NCBI GenBank assembly: GCA_014523695.1
Contig: JAATVS010000331.1
Span: 1-17,996 of the forward strand
Direction of reading: 5' to 3'
Source: Nitrososphaerales archaeon TH5895
GTDB taxonomy: Archaea > Thermoproteota > Nitrososphaeria > Nitrososphaerales > Nitrososphaeraceae
DNA: 17,996 nt
The position numbers and the translations under genes were made by a program. Below the pieces are notes generated by a model. The model saw nothing but the letters and a program-made list of their open reading frames with translations. It did no database searches and was not told the origin of the DNA. The first letter of the stretch is position 1. Every line of letters starts with the position of its first letter. Of this stretch, positions 1-6,271 are shown in pieces.

Positions 1-195
1 AGTTTGGTTATCTAGATTACCTTGACCTTACATGCTAGGGCAGAGTCTGCGGCTTTGATAATAAAATGACAGAATAACCAATGTTTTGTGTGGCCACCGT
101 TATCGCCCCTCGATTACATGCCCATTGAATAATGCTAATGAGATTTAATTTGCCCAAGACGTCGGTCTAACTTAACTATTAACTCGATTAAATAA

Positions 196-396
196 ATGCA
201 TACTGGAGAATCAGGAAGAGTAAATATGAGCAGTTTTTCATCTAAATGCTATTATTGTAGAGATAATAATTTTGGTCCGGTTGAGGGATACATTCAGTTT
301 TATGATAATTCCGAAAATCCAGATGCTGATAGCGATTCGAGCAATAGCGAAGGCGGGTCTAGTGACAGTAAAACTTCGTTAATCCCCCTCCCATAG
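196..396 (+). CDS. Small hypothetical CxxC protein
   Basis: Open frame of 66 residues with a CYYC pair near residues 18-21 and a hydrophilic Ser/Asp/Glu-rich tail. A second ATG at 226 gives a 56-residue version beginning MSSFSSKCYYC, which is a more natural start because the cysteine pair then sits near the N-terminus. There is only one CxxC pair, so a complete zinc site would need a partner chain. The Asn/Asp/Ser composition matches other proteins in the window. I do not recognise the family. The gene stands alone, about 140 bp from the end of the convergent membrane-protein gene. It could be a fragment or a chance frame. Confidence 0.35.
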   Translation: MHTGESGRVNMSSFSSKCYYCRDNNFGPVEGYIQFYDNSENPDADSDSSNSEGGSSDSKTSLIPLP

Positions 397-532
397 TCAA
401 CCAGTATTTATCTATACAGACAAGTTATTCAAATGTACCGATGGATATTAATGATAGCTAAATAATACTATGTATAATCACAATATTTATGATAGTAATG
501 CCTTGGTCGTCCGCTGCTCACAATAGTATTAT

Positions 533-1879
533 TCAACTCTTATGAATCTCATTTAATACCATTGTCATATACTCTTTGATATCGCTATCTGTCATTGAAG
601 CTTCAACTCCAGTTTTATCTGTCAATACATCAGAATGTTTTTTTGCAATCTTCAAGACAGTTGATTGTAATTCCTGTTCCATCTGAGCTGTACCCAAACT
701 ATGCAAAAATTTTGATTGATCGGTTAGAGACTTTCTAATCGAAAGTCGTAATGCTGTATCTTGAGAAACAGTAACCGCCGAAGAGTAGAGTCCTAGGTAT
801 ATCAAATAGCAAGATAACCCTGTAAATGAGACTGAGACAATTCCATAAGGTGGATATGCGGCCTGTGCAGCCGTGGCAGATCCAGCAATATAAAAGAGAA
901 CAAATCCATATGCTGCAATTATCATGTGGGTCCTGAGAACACTATCTTTTCGTAAGGTTTTTGCTACAGATAAAAATGCTGTTCCAAATATGATTCCAGA
1001 CAGGATTCCGGCTAATGAAAAAATAAAAATATTTGTCATCGCATCTACATCTTCTGACGGAGTAAAATATCCCAAGACAAAGAGCGGAAATGATATAAGA
1101 TAATAGACCATAGCCACACCCATAATAATCCAGAACTTGGTCTTGCCCAATTTTTTGATATATGGATATAGCATCTTGACTGTTCCAATCCAAGTGAGAA
1201 TATATGCAACAGTAGAAGCTATTTGAGAAGCCGTACCGATCTGGCTCCCAACTGATTCGATACTAAATTCCGGAAAATACGCCACATCATTAGATGTTAC
1301 TACTGGTTTCTGTTGGGTCAACATATCAAAATACGTGGCTATGCCTGTTATCCCATTTATTACGTATGCGATCATGGATAGGGCGAGTATTAGCACCATG
1401 ACATTTTTGCTAGACAATCTATACCAAGAGATAAATGCGTTGGTCAAGAGAGCTAAAGTCACGATCCAAAGCCCATAGCTAATGGTATAAGTGATATAGA
1501 GAGATGCAACATTGTATTGTTGTGTTAACAGGATTTGTAAAATAACAAATGCTAGCACCGCTGCTAGTACATACTGACCAACAACCACTCCCCTATGTAA
1601 TAAGTGGAGATGCGGCGCTCTTTGTCTTGTCTGTTTGTTAGACTGGTTGACATAATCTAAAATAAGATGTTGAGTTATCATAAACACTACAGCTAAGGCT
1701 ACAAAAATAGCAATCCCGCCATTCGAAGAGAGTTGTTGAGGTATAAAATCGGCAATATAACCTATCTGCGAATCCACTGTGAGGGCAATTATAACAATTA
1801 GCATAAGTGCAAAAAGTCTCTTACCTATATCGGATCCCGAGAATATAGTTGACGTCTTCATTCCCCGCATTTTGCGCAA
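533..1879 (-). CDS. Polytopic membrane protein, about 10 helices
   Basis: A 448-residue integral membrane protein. Hydrophobic segments lie near residues 22-40, 53-72, 95-119, 127-148, 160-180, 217-240, 250-270, 283-305, 321-340 and 345-368. A cytoplasmic-looking helical tail follows (about 370-448) with many charged residues and an S-x-R-K-S-L-T motif. The arrangement of about ten helices plus a soluble tail suggests a sensor or transporter-like protein, but no catalytic motif is visible and I do not recognise the family. The longest frame starts at TTG (1877-1879); in-frame ATG codons at 1868-1870 and 1859-1861 are likelier. An AT-rich TATAAAC about 20 bp upstream of the first ATG could be promoter DNA. 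Confidence 0.85.
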   Translation of the reverse strand: MRKMRGMKTSTIFSGSDIGKRLFALMLIVIIALTVDSQIGYIADFIPQQLSSNGGIAIFVALAVVFMITQHLILDYVNQSNKQTRQRAPHLHLLHRGVVVGQYVLAAVLAFVILQILLTQQYNVASLYITYTISYGLWIVTLALLTNAFISWYRLSSKNVMVLILALSMIAYVINGITGIATYFDMLTQQKPVVTSNDVAYFPEFSIESVGSQIGTASQIASTVAYILTWIGTVKMLYPYIKKLGKTKFWIIMGVAMVYYLISFPLFVLGYFTPSEDVDAMTNIFIFSLAGILSGIIFGTAFLSVAKTLRKDSVLRTHMIIAAYGFVLFYIAGSATAAQAAYPPYGIVSVSFTGLSCYLIYLGLYSSAVTVSQDTALRLSIRKSLTDQSKFLHSLGTAQMEQELQSTVLKIAKKHSDVLTDKTGVEASMTDSDIKEYMTMVLNEIHKS

Positions 1880-1930
1880 ATCCAGTTTATACTCTACAGT
1901 AGAAGGTTTTAAATTTACTGAGACAGGTAA

Positions 1931-2110
1931 ATGATGAGTAAAAACTATGTCTGCACTCCCTGAGACAACAAAGACAAGTTTGGCTCTATACCTAAAACGA
2001 ATTCTGGCCCAATCAACATTATCGGAGAATCTGTCGTTGACGCCGAACGATATCAGACTTCACGTCACAAAAAATACCAGAATTCTGAAACATTTGTAAA
2101 GAGCTCATAA
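1931..2110 (+). pseudogene. Short reading frame with one in-frame TGA, unknown
   Basis: Reading from ATG at 1931, a 59-codon frame is interrupted only by TGA at 1961-1963. The part after the stop has coding character (GPINIIGESVVDAERYQ is typical protein-like composition). The family was not recognised. The C-terminal codons overlap the left arm of a strong inverted repeat. It may be the remnant of a longer gene whose start and end have been lost. The alternative is a chance open stretch; I favour decay because similar one-stop frames recur in the window. Confidence 0.3.
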
Positions 2111-2163
2111 TTTCTGGTATTTTTTGTAGCGTTATTGGTTGTTAGCGTCGGATCGATATCGTT
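2046..2163. repeat. Nested inverted repeats (16-bp and 9-bp arms)
   Basis: ACAAAAAATACCAGAA at 2067-2082 is perfectly inverted at 2112-2127 around a 29-bp loop. Outside it, AACGATATC at 2046-2054 is inverted at 2155-2163. The inner arms could form a stable hairpin with a T-rich 3' side, so a terminator is possible. The nested outer arms also fit a very small inverted-repeat element inserted next to the broken frame 1931-2110. Confidence 0.6.
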
Positions 2164-2262
2164 AGTTGATAGGAATATGTAAGAGATTTGTTATACACTA
2201 ACTTAGAGCGAATACATAATATATCTTGAGCTGGTTTCAATCTGTAAACTAGACTCGATGAA

Positions 2263-2433
2263 TTACTCCCAATAAAAGTCTGGTCCATTGTAACTTGAAA
2301 TCTGGTTGCATTTTGGACAGTTCTCCATTATATCTTCATGAGGCTCTGATCTAAGAGTCTCTTCATCTGGAGTTTGTAACACATTTGATTGATATTCATG
2401 TCCACAGTTTTTACATGTAACCATTACAACCAT
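2263..2433 (-). CDS. Small two-CxxC zinc-ribbon protein
   Basis: A 56-residue protein beginning MVVMVTCKNCGHEYQS and ending with ENCPKCNQISSYNGPDFYWE. CKNCGH near residues 7-12 and CPKC near 39-42 make a classical four-cysteine zinc ribbon with a 28-residue acidic linker. Such small ribbons are abundant in thaumarchaeal genomes; known roles of zinc ribbons include nucleic-acid binding and protein contacts, but this one cannot be assigned a target. An internal ATG three codons downstream (2422-2424) gives MVTCKNCGHEY and is an equally good start. There is no obvious Shine-Dalgarno. The gene is intact, unlike its neighbours. Confidence 0.75.
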   Translation of the reverse strand: MVVMVTCKNCGHEYQSNVLQTPDEETLRSEPHEDIMENCPKCNQISSYNGPDFYWE

Positions 2434-2475
2434 TATGGTTTGTCTTGGCCGTTAAGTCATATAATTATTATCATA

Positions 2476-2589
2476 CTAATTTTCGGGTATTATATTATCT
2501 AGATAATCAGCTATTTCCTCGAATGTCTTACCAGAATCATTAAGCCGAATGATCAAATCTTTGCATTAGGCAAATTCGGACGCGTCCAT
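2476..2589 (-). pseudogene. Small acidic protein gene with one in-frame TAA
   Basis: From ATG at 2587-2589 a 37-codon frame ends at TAG (2476-2478) and is interrupted only by TAA at 2566-2568, the eighth codon. The downstream part (LNDSGKTFEEIADYLDNI) is convincingly protein-like, resembling the first helices of an HTH or small helical domain (SGKT-x-EEIA-x-YL). A TTG eleven codons from the ATG could restart translation and give a 26-residue product, so function is not fully excluded. I read it as an inactivated small gene. Confidence 0.4.
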
Positions 2590-2625
2590 ATATCTGATAT
2601 ATGTTATATTAGAACGAATTCGAAA

Positions 2626-2835
2626 TTAACGCATAGCCAAACATTCCTCTTCAGACCATCCTCGCTTGAATGGCATAATCTTTTTTGTACGTGATGGACC
2701 TTCATCCCACCAGCCCATAAGACCTTTGCATCTGCTGCACCGAAGCTCTGTTCTCGAATCACTTATCTTAAAAAATTCTATAGTCCTAGAATCAGTCGTC
2801 CACCAATTGCAAATACAATCATCAGTCCAATGCAA
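2626..2835 (-). CDS. Small cysteine-rich putative zinc protein
   Basis: A 69-residue frame with CIC at residues 7-9 and CSRC at 33-36, followed by a basic/aromatic segment (KGLMGWWDEGPSRTKKI) and a final EEEC. The spacing of the two cysteine pairs suits a zinc ribbon, and composition on this strand is better than on the opposite strand, which is also open (2666-2935). Translation would begin at TTG 2833-2835; an in-frame stop lies only four codons upstream, so the N-terminus cannot extend much. The exact family is not recognised. It could be a truncated remnant of a larger zinc-binding protein. Confidence 0.45.
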   Translation of the reverse strand: MHWTDDCICNWWTTDSRTIEFFKISDSRTELRCSRCKGLMGWWDEGPSRTKKIMPFKRGWSEEECLAMR

Positions 2836-3042
2836 TTTAGTATATTATAGACAATATAAGATATTACATGATATGATCCATATGACTATTAGAATAGTAC
2901 TGGAATTGGTACTAGTAATATCTAGCAGGGCTTAACATAGGCTTTTGTAGGGTCTATCTTTCTAATAAGGCGGAGAACGTATCGATTAGAGCAACTTGAA
3001 AAATAGGAGAATAATTACGTTAGTCTTACAATAGAAACAAAC

Positions 3043-3279
3043 CTAAGTCGTATCTATCGAACCTGTTACCACTTCTGCTGTAGCAAATCTATCACCCACT
3101 GAATTAATCTTAATTTTTATGTTTTTGTTCCCCACCTTTGCGCCTTTAATAAAAATTATAAAGCCTTGTATTCTCGCAATACCGTCTCCACTTCTACCTG
3201 TGTCAGTAATGTCTACTGTATATTCTTTGCCTGTTTCTACAGGTTTTGAGGAACCTCCCGCATTCTGGCCGTAACTCAT
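3043..3279 (-). CDS. TRAM-domain RNA-binding protein
   Basis: A 78-residue protein that is essentially one TRAM domain: VETGKEYTVDITDTGRSGDG (about residues 13-32), GIARIQGFIIFIKGAKVG (33-50), then the closing strands KIKINSVGDRFATAEVV (54-70). The G-DGIA-x-x-GF-x-I-F-x-x-A-x-x-G pattern is diagnostic. Archaeal stand-alone TRAM proteins bind RNA and act as cold-shock or chaperone-like proteins; that is family knowledge, not shown here. Length is normal for the family, with a short flexible N-terminus (SYGQNAGGSSK). The ATG start is preceded by an AT-rich box about 30 bp upstream, as expected for a short-leader archaeal transcript. This is one of the few clearly intact housekeeping-type genes here. 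Confidence 0.95.
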   Translation of the reverse strand: MSYGQNAGGSSKPVETGKEYTVDITDTGRSGDGIARIQGFIIFIKGAKVGNKNIKIKINSVGDRFATAEVVTGSIDTT

Positions 3280-3306
3280 TAAAGGTCCTAATTAGTTAGG
3301 CATCAT

Positions 3307-3316
3307 AGTATATGAA
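3307..3316 (-). promoter_or_regulatory. Possible TATA box of the TRAM gene
   Basis: On the minus strand TTCATATACT lies about 28-37 bp before the TRAM ATG, the distance expected for an archaeal TATA element driving a leaderless or short-leader mRNA. There is no clear purine-rich BRE. Assignment is by position and composition only. Confidence 0.3.
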
Positions 3317-3345
3317 CTAACGCATAGTTTGGGAGTTTATAGATC

Positions 3346-3432
3346 TTATCTTCTAAAGAGGGTAAATCGTGAGCAGCGTACCACTCCATTGCTGAGATAA
3401 AGAAGAAGAAACACCAGCAGAGCCAGTATCAT
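3346..3432 (-). CDS. Possible 28-residue hydrophobic peptide
   Basis: ATG at 3430-3432 opens a 28-codon frame: a strongly hydrophobic stretch (MILALLVFLLLYLSNG) then a basic tail (RCSRFTLFRR). This is the layout of a single-span membrane micropeptide with its positive end in the cytoplasm. There is no recognisable ribosome-binding site and no homologue that I know. Leucine-rich frames this short arise by chance, so the call is tentative. Confidence 0.2.
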   Translation of the reverse strand: MILALLVFLLLYLSNGVVRCSRFTLFRR

Positions 3433-3609
3433 AATTTATCTAAAAGAACCTTTTTTTACCTTTTAGTTGACAGGAATCTTAATACAAACTAATCTGTTGT
3501 AATATTTGCTGTGTCACTTATAATTCAGGCATTTGTGCAAATCATATTATAATCATGCATATAGCACCATAATAAGATATGATAAATGACACATAACAAC
3601 CTCACAAGT

Positions 3610-3646
3610 GATATTTTAACACTTTCACGCTTAGGACTTTGTTACC
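3610..3646 (-). repeat. 37-bp dispersed repeat, copy A
   Basis: Positions 3610-3646 match the reverse complement of 17598-17634 with one difference (3632). Weaker similarity continues leftwards to roughly 3545: TCAC-x-AG-x-GATATTTT at the junction and a stretch reading T-A-T-x-G-x-ACC-x-TA-x-TAA further out. The element is near-identical only in this 37-bp core, which suggests either a functional site or a conserved codon run. The minus strand reads QSPKRESVKISLV in one frame; the flanking differences TCA/TCG and CTT/CTA are synonymous in that frame. Confidence 0.7.
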
Positions 3647-3652
3647 CTATAA

Positions 3653-3797
3653 CTAGTAAAGAAAGGTTCCACCACAACGATTGCAAGTTGGAGGTAACGG
3701 TGAAGTCGGATGTATACAATACAATTTATCAGTGACCATTATCACATTTTAGGTCCATACCACCCTCAACATATTGGTAAGGTTCACCCATATTCAT
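3653..3797 (-). pseudogene. Frameshifted small zinc-ribbon gene
   Basis: Two overlapping minus-strand frames make one recognisable zinc-ribbon-like protein. The first (ATG 3795-3797 to TGA 3729-3731, 22 residues) reads MNMGEPYQYVEGGMDLKC with CDNGH at its end. The second (ATG 3737-3739 to TAG 3653-3655, 28 residues) carries CIH and CNRCGGTF. A single frameshift near 3730 would join the KC-DNGH half to the CNRCGG half and restore a four-ligand site. Alternatively the second frame is an independent 28-residue mini zinc protein, since it has its own ATG and a C-x-H/C-x2-C set. It lies next to copy A of the 37-bp repeat. Confidence 0.45.
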
Positions 3798-3957
3798 GAG
3801 AAACTGTTTGTTTCTAATGCATAAAACCATGGAAATTCAATCTTACTAAGTCGTCAAATCGTCTCATGCCCATTCTAGCTTTAGAAATAAATCTAGTCTA
3901 TTATATACCCAAGTTATCATCCTCCGATCATATGGAATGTTCGCCTGAGGACCGAAA

Positions 3958-4349
3958 TCAGGGTAATTCTTTAGCCGATGTTACAACTCTATAGTTAACG
4001 TTGAGTGTATCGAAATGGCTCTTTCCACAGTGTAATTTTCTTTGTTCATCACTGCAACTTGTCTTTGTTGTACTTTTTGTTTCTCTAATAAGATAAAGTA
4101 ACGGCTTTCTTGTGGGCTGACCATGCTCATCACGATCCTCCCAAACGATAGCCCAATCAGGATTATATTCTCCGCAGTTACGTATCGTTGTAATTATGCA
4201 AATTCGGGATATGTATTAAAATCATCCATATCTTGAGATAGTTCCAGCACTTGAAATATAATAGCACTCACTGCTTTTATGCATATCCTAATTGATGAGC
4301 CTTTCCTAGCACAAGAGTTGTCAGTATGGGGTGTCAAAATATCATGTCT
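3958..4349 (-). pseudogene. Type III restriction Res subunit, C-terminal remnant
   Basis: The frame ending at TGA 3958-3960 contains GEYNPDWAIVWED, then PLLYLIRETKSTT, then LHCGKSHFDTLNVNYRVVTS. This order (YNPDWA, L-Y-x-(I/V)-x-ETK, CGxxHF-x-x-L, VVTS) is the PD-(D/E)xK endonuclease domain at the end of Type III restriction Res helicase-nucleases, with D of NPDW and E/K of ETK as the catalytic set. An upstream piece in another frame (4197-4349, ending ELSQDMDDFNTYPEFA before TAA 4194-4196) fits the segment that precedes the nuclease in the family. The helicase (normally some 800 residues) and the Mod methylase are absent. Frame disruption near 4195 and the missing N-terminus mark it as dead. 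Confidence 0.8.
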
Positions 4350-4400
4350 GAATTTCTTTGTCCATCTCCCCTCGTCCTATAGGACCTAAGAGCCTTGAAT

Positions 4401-4508
4401 TCACTGCATGCTTAAATATTGATTTACGTAAATTTTATCAATTAAAATAACTTCTGAATTAACTCCAATATTGATTTGAGCGTTAGCTTCTAAGAAACAA
4501 TATATGTG
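4401..4508 (-). pseudogene. Unidentified coding fragment
   Basis: A 35-codon stretch without an ATG start, open between a TAA (4509-4511) and TGA (4401-4403), reads FLEANAQINIGVNSEV then ILIDKIYVNQYLSMQ. Composition is strongly protein-like. It lies on the same strand, just upstream of the Res remnant, and may belong to the same decayed locus, but I cannot match it to a named family. Confidence 0.25.
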
Positions 4509-4582
4509 TTATAAAATATTGACTATATTGGTAAACGTTGTAAGCTACACCGGCTACAACTTCACTCGTGAAAGGTCTGGTG

Positions 4583-4625
4583 GTAGGTCAGGCGCTACTT
4601 ACTATAGGCTTCATTCCTGACCTAC
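4583..4625. repeat. 10-bp inverted repeat, possible terminator or hairpin
   Basis: GTAGGTCAGG at 4583-4592 is perfectly inverted as CCTGACCTAC at 4616-4625, leaving a 23-bp loop. It lies about 90 bp past the end of the minus-strand YVTN remnant, so it could be a relic 3' hairpin of that gene; no strong T-run follows. Confidence 0.4.
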
Positions 4626-4715
4626 TGCCTGATTCCTTTGACCTTTTGTACATTAACCTATTTTTTATGCATCATTGGTAGGCATATCTGAAAAGGAGGT
4701 TGCAGTATGCTAAAA

Positions 4716-5228
4716 TTAGTTAGGAAGGGACATTGCAAAAGGGATGTTGGTTCCGTCTATGAAATGGGAGGAATGATTAGGATTAGGCGATCCTGTTGTC
4801 AAGTCTTCTACTGCTTCTGATGCTGCATCCATTGCACCTGTTTGCTGAACAGTTGAGAAAGTACATCCTATTGCCTCTCTTATGGCTTGTGCTTGTTGTA
4901 TTAGATCATCTGCTTGTGCTTCAGTCAAACGCCCTCTGTCTTCGTAAGCATTTACTGAGGAAATAAATGCATTCATTGCACCACATGAAATGAAATCATT
5001 TGCTGCACTGCTATCACTTACAAATATCAATGCAATTCGTAGTTGTGAGATCAGGACAAGCTTGACAAAGAAGTTTACACCATCCAGAGTTCTTATGTCA
5101 GTTATTAGTTCTTCTATTGCAATGGCTGGGTCAACTTCTTGTGGTGTCTGTATGACTGTGACAGAGTCACTTCCGAAATTGGCTACATACATTCTTCCAT
5201 GTAGAGGTTCATAGGCTATTCCCTGTGG
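4716..5228 (-). pseudogene. YVTN beta-propeller protein, truncated C-terminus
   Basis: In frame with the main 158-codon stretch the sequence reads PQGIAYEPLHGRMYVANFGS then DSVTVI. This is one YVTN/NHL-type beta-propeller blade (P-x-G-I/V-A-Y/V-x-P...YVAN-x-G-S-x-SVTVI). The remainder is a helical, Ala-rich tail (EELITDIRTLDG, RLTEAQADDLIQQAQAIREA) ending MSLPN. Intact surface proteins of this class have several blades and a signal peptide; here only the last blade remains. Reading is blocked by TAA at 5229-5231, inside a perfect 49-bp tandem duplication. The ATG at 5190-5192 lies mid-blade and is not a true start. Confidence 0.8.
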
Positions 5229-5285
5229 TTATTAAGTACATTCTTCCATGTAGAGGTTCATAGGCTATTCCCTGTGGTTATTAAG
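5188..5285. repeat. Perfect 49-bp tandem duplication
   Basis: Positions 5188-5236 are repeated exactly at 5237-5285. The unit covers the PQGIAYEPLHGRMY part of the beta-propeller blade. Because 49 is not a multiple of three, the second copy is out of frame and brings a stop codon, so the duplication itself would inactivate the gene. Zero divergence implies a recent event or an assembly slip. Confidence 0.95.
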
Positions 5286-5526
5286 ACTAGTTGATAACCA
5301 TGAGAGTATCGAACAATTATCAGAAGATTTCGACAACGACGTCCGCTTTATCAATAGGGTTGTCAAGTTTCTCGAAGACGTTAAATGGATTGAACGAGAT
5401 CACAATGGGTCGTATCAATGACATGGGCCGATTGGTAACACTATATCTGTTATAGCTGGGAAGTCTGATCCTAGTAGCGCAGTAATCAGATCAGTATCAA
5501 TATCGTTAAAGCAAGTAGCGCAGTAA
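5281..5526 (+). pseudogene. Broken gene with one in-frame TGA, unknown
   Basis: An 81-codon plus-strand frame is interrupted only by TGA at 5419-5421. Before it: LSEDFDNDVRFINRVV, KFLEDVKWIERDHNG; this amphipathic, charged stretch resembles the wing region of a winged-helix or similar DNA-binding domain, but that is only a resemblance. After it: HGPIGNTISVIAGKSDPSSA. There is no start codon and the 5' end runs into the 49-bp duplication of the opposite-strand propeller gene, so it has lost its N-terminus by rearrangement. Confidence 0.35.
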
Positions 5527-5588
5527 TGGAGTAGCTAATAGAGTAAATAGCAGTGCAGCAGTAATGGAGTAGCTAATAGAGTAAATAG
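5520..5588. repeat. 31-bp direct repeat at 38-bp spacing
   Basis: Positions 5520-5550 recur exactly at 5558-5588, separated by 7 bp. A shorter related copy, AGTAGCGCAGTAAT, is present at 5473-5486 and again at 5514-5527. The 38-bp period is not a multiple of three and puts a stop in the downstream reading frame, repeating the pattern of the 49-bp duplication nearby. Confidence 0.9.
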
Positions 5589-5709
5589 TTCGAACAGCAT
5601 TCCTAACAACTACAATGTTGCCACACCATCCATAGTTGATAACAGTAATAATGAATGTTCTGGCGAGGCGGTTAATCAGACCTATCACGTTTCAAGACAG
5701 ATCGTTTAA
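5551..5709 (+). pseudogene. Unidentified Asn/Ser-rich coding fragment
   Basis: A 52-codon frame without an ATG, beginning after the TAG created by the 38-bp duplication, reads SSNGVANRVNSSNSIPNNYN then VATPSIVDNSNNECSGEAVN. Asn/Ser-rich composition suggests an extracellular linker or surface protein. It may continue the upstream remnant 5281-5526, separated by the duplications. The family was not recognised. Confidence 0.3.
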
Positions 5710-5972
5710 TCAGAGGAGCTAATTTAGATCAGAGACGTGAGATTAAACGGGACTCTTAGTTCAGCTTCCCGAGGGAATTTCCTGACTGTTTAACAATGAG
5801 ACAGCAATATAAGTTCCAGAAATATAATCACGTCTTTTATTATTACTAAAGAAAGACAAAATGAGAATTTTAATCTCATTTTTATGAGGGGAATTTGACA
5901 CTTTTAAAATACTCAGACGAAAGTTCAATATATCATTATTTGTGAGACTTTTGAATGCGTTGATTGAAGTAG

Positions 5973-6172
5973 TCAACGACATATGCAAAACCTGATGAAT
6001 CTAGAGCCAGTGATGTATTTCCCGAAAATTGACCATCTCAAGGATGTACAACACAACTTCCATCGTCAAAGATATGGACAACGACGAACACCATTCCTCA
6101 AGAATATTGAACCTAGGCGAAGACTACAAGGAGAATCTCAATACGTTCTCACCAAAATTACGAATAGTATAA
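5973..6172 (+). pseudogene. Frameshifted unidentified small gene
   Basis: Two plus-strand frames appear to be one disrupted gene: 5973-6032 reads STTYAKPDESRASDVFPEN and stops at TGA 6030-6032; 6044-6172 starts with ATG and reads MYNTTSIVKDMDNDEHHSS then RILNLGEDYKENLNTFSPKL. The second half alone could be a 42-residue protein with its own start. A third frame (5983-6177) is also open but very Arg/Gln/His-rich, as shadow frames tend to be. Confidence 0.3.
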
Positions 6173-6271
6173 GATGAGGAGTAGCGACCAGCAAAAGATT
6201 TTCCAGATAAAAAGAAGCGGTCAGAATACTTATCTATTACACTATATCCATATCAGAGAAGGATAAATCAG

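Noticed and set aside
942..1193. Minus-strand 83-codon frame
   Set aside because: It lies inside the 448-residue membrane protein gene on the same strand in another frame; a shadow frame.
2666..2935. Plus-strand 89-codon frame
   Set aside because: Antisense to the Cys-rich minus-strand frame 2626-2835, which has the better composition and paired cysteines; this one has no recognisable features.
4990..5214. Plus-strand 74-codon frame
   Set aside because: Antisense to the YVTN propeller remnant, whose blade motif is unmistakable.
5473..5588. Possible CRISPR-like array
   Set aside because: Only two full copies with a 7-bp spacer and irregular third copy; this is a tandem duplication, not an array.
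5506..5688. Minus-strand 60-codon frame
   Set aside because: It runs through the 38-bp duplication and is antisense to better coding-like plus-strand fragments.
5761..5988. Minus-strand 75-codon frame
   Set aside because: No recognisable domain, Ile/Leu/Ser/Asn composition typical of AT-rich chance frames, and coding-like plus-strand pieces overlap it. A small AAAATGAGA/TCTCATTTT hairpin at 5858-5882 lies within it.
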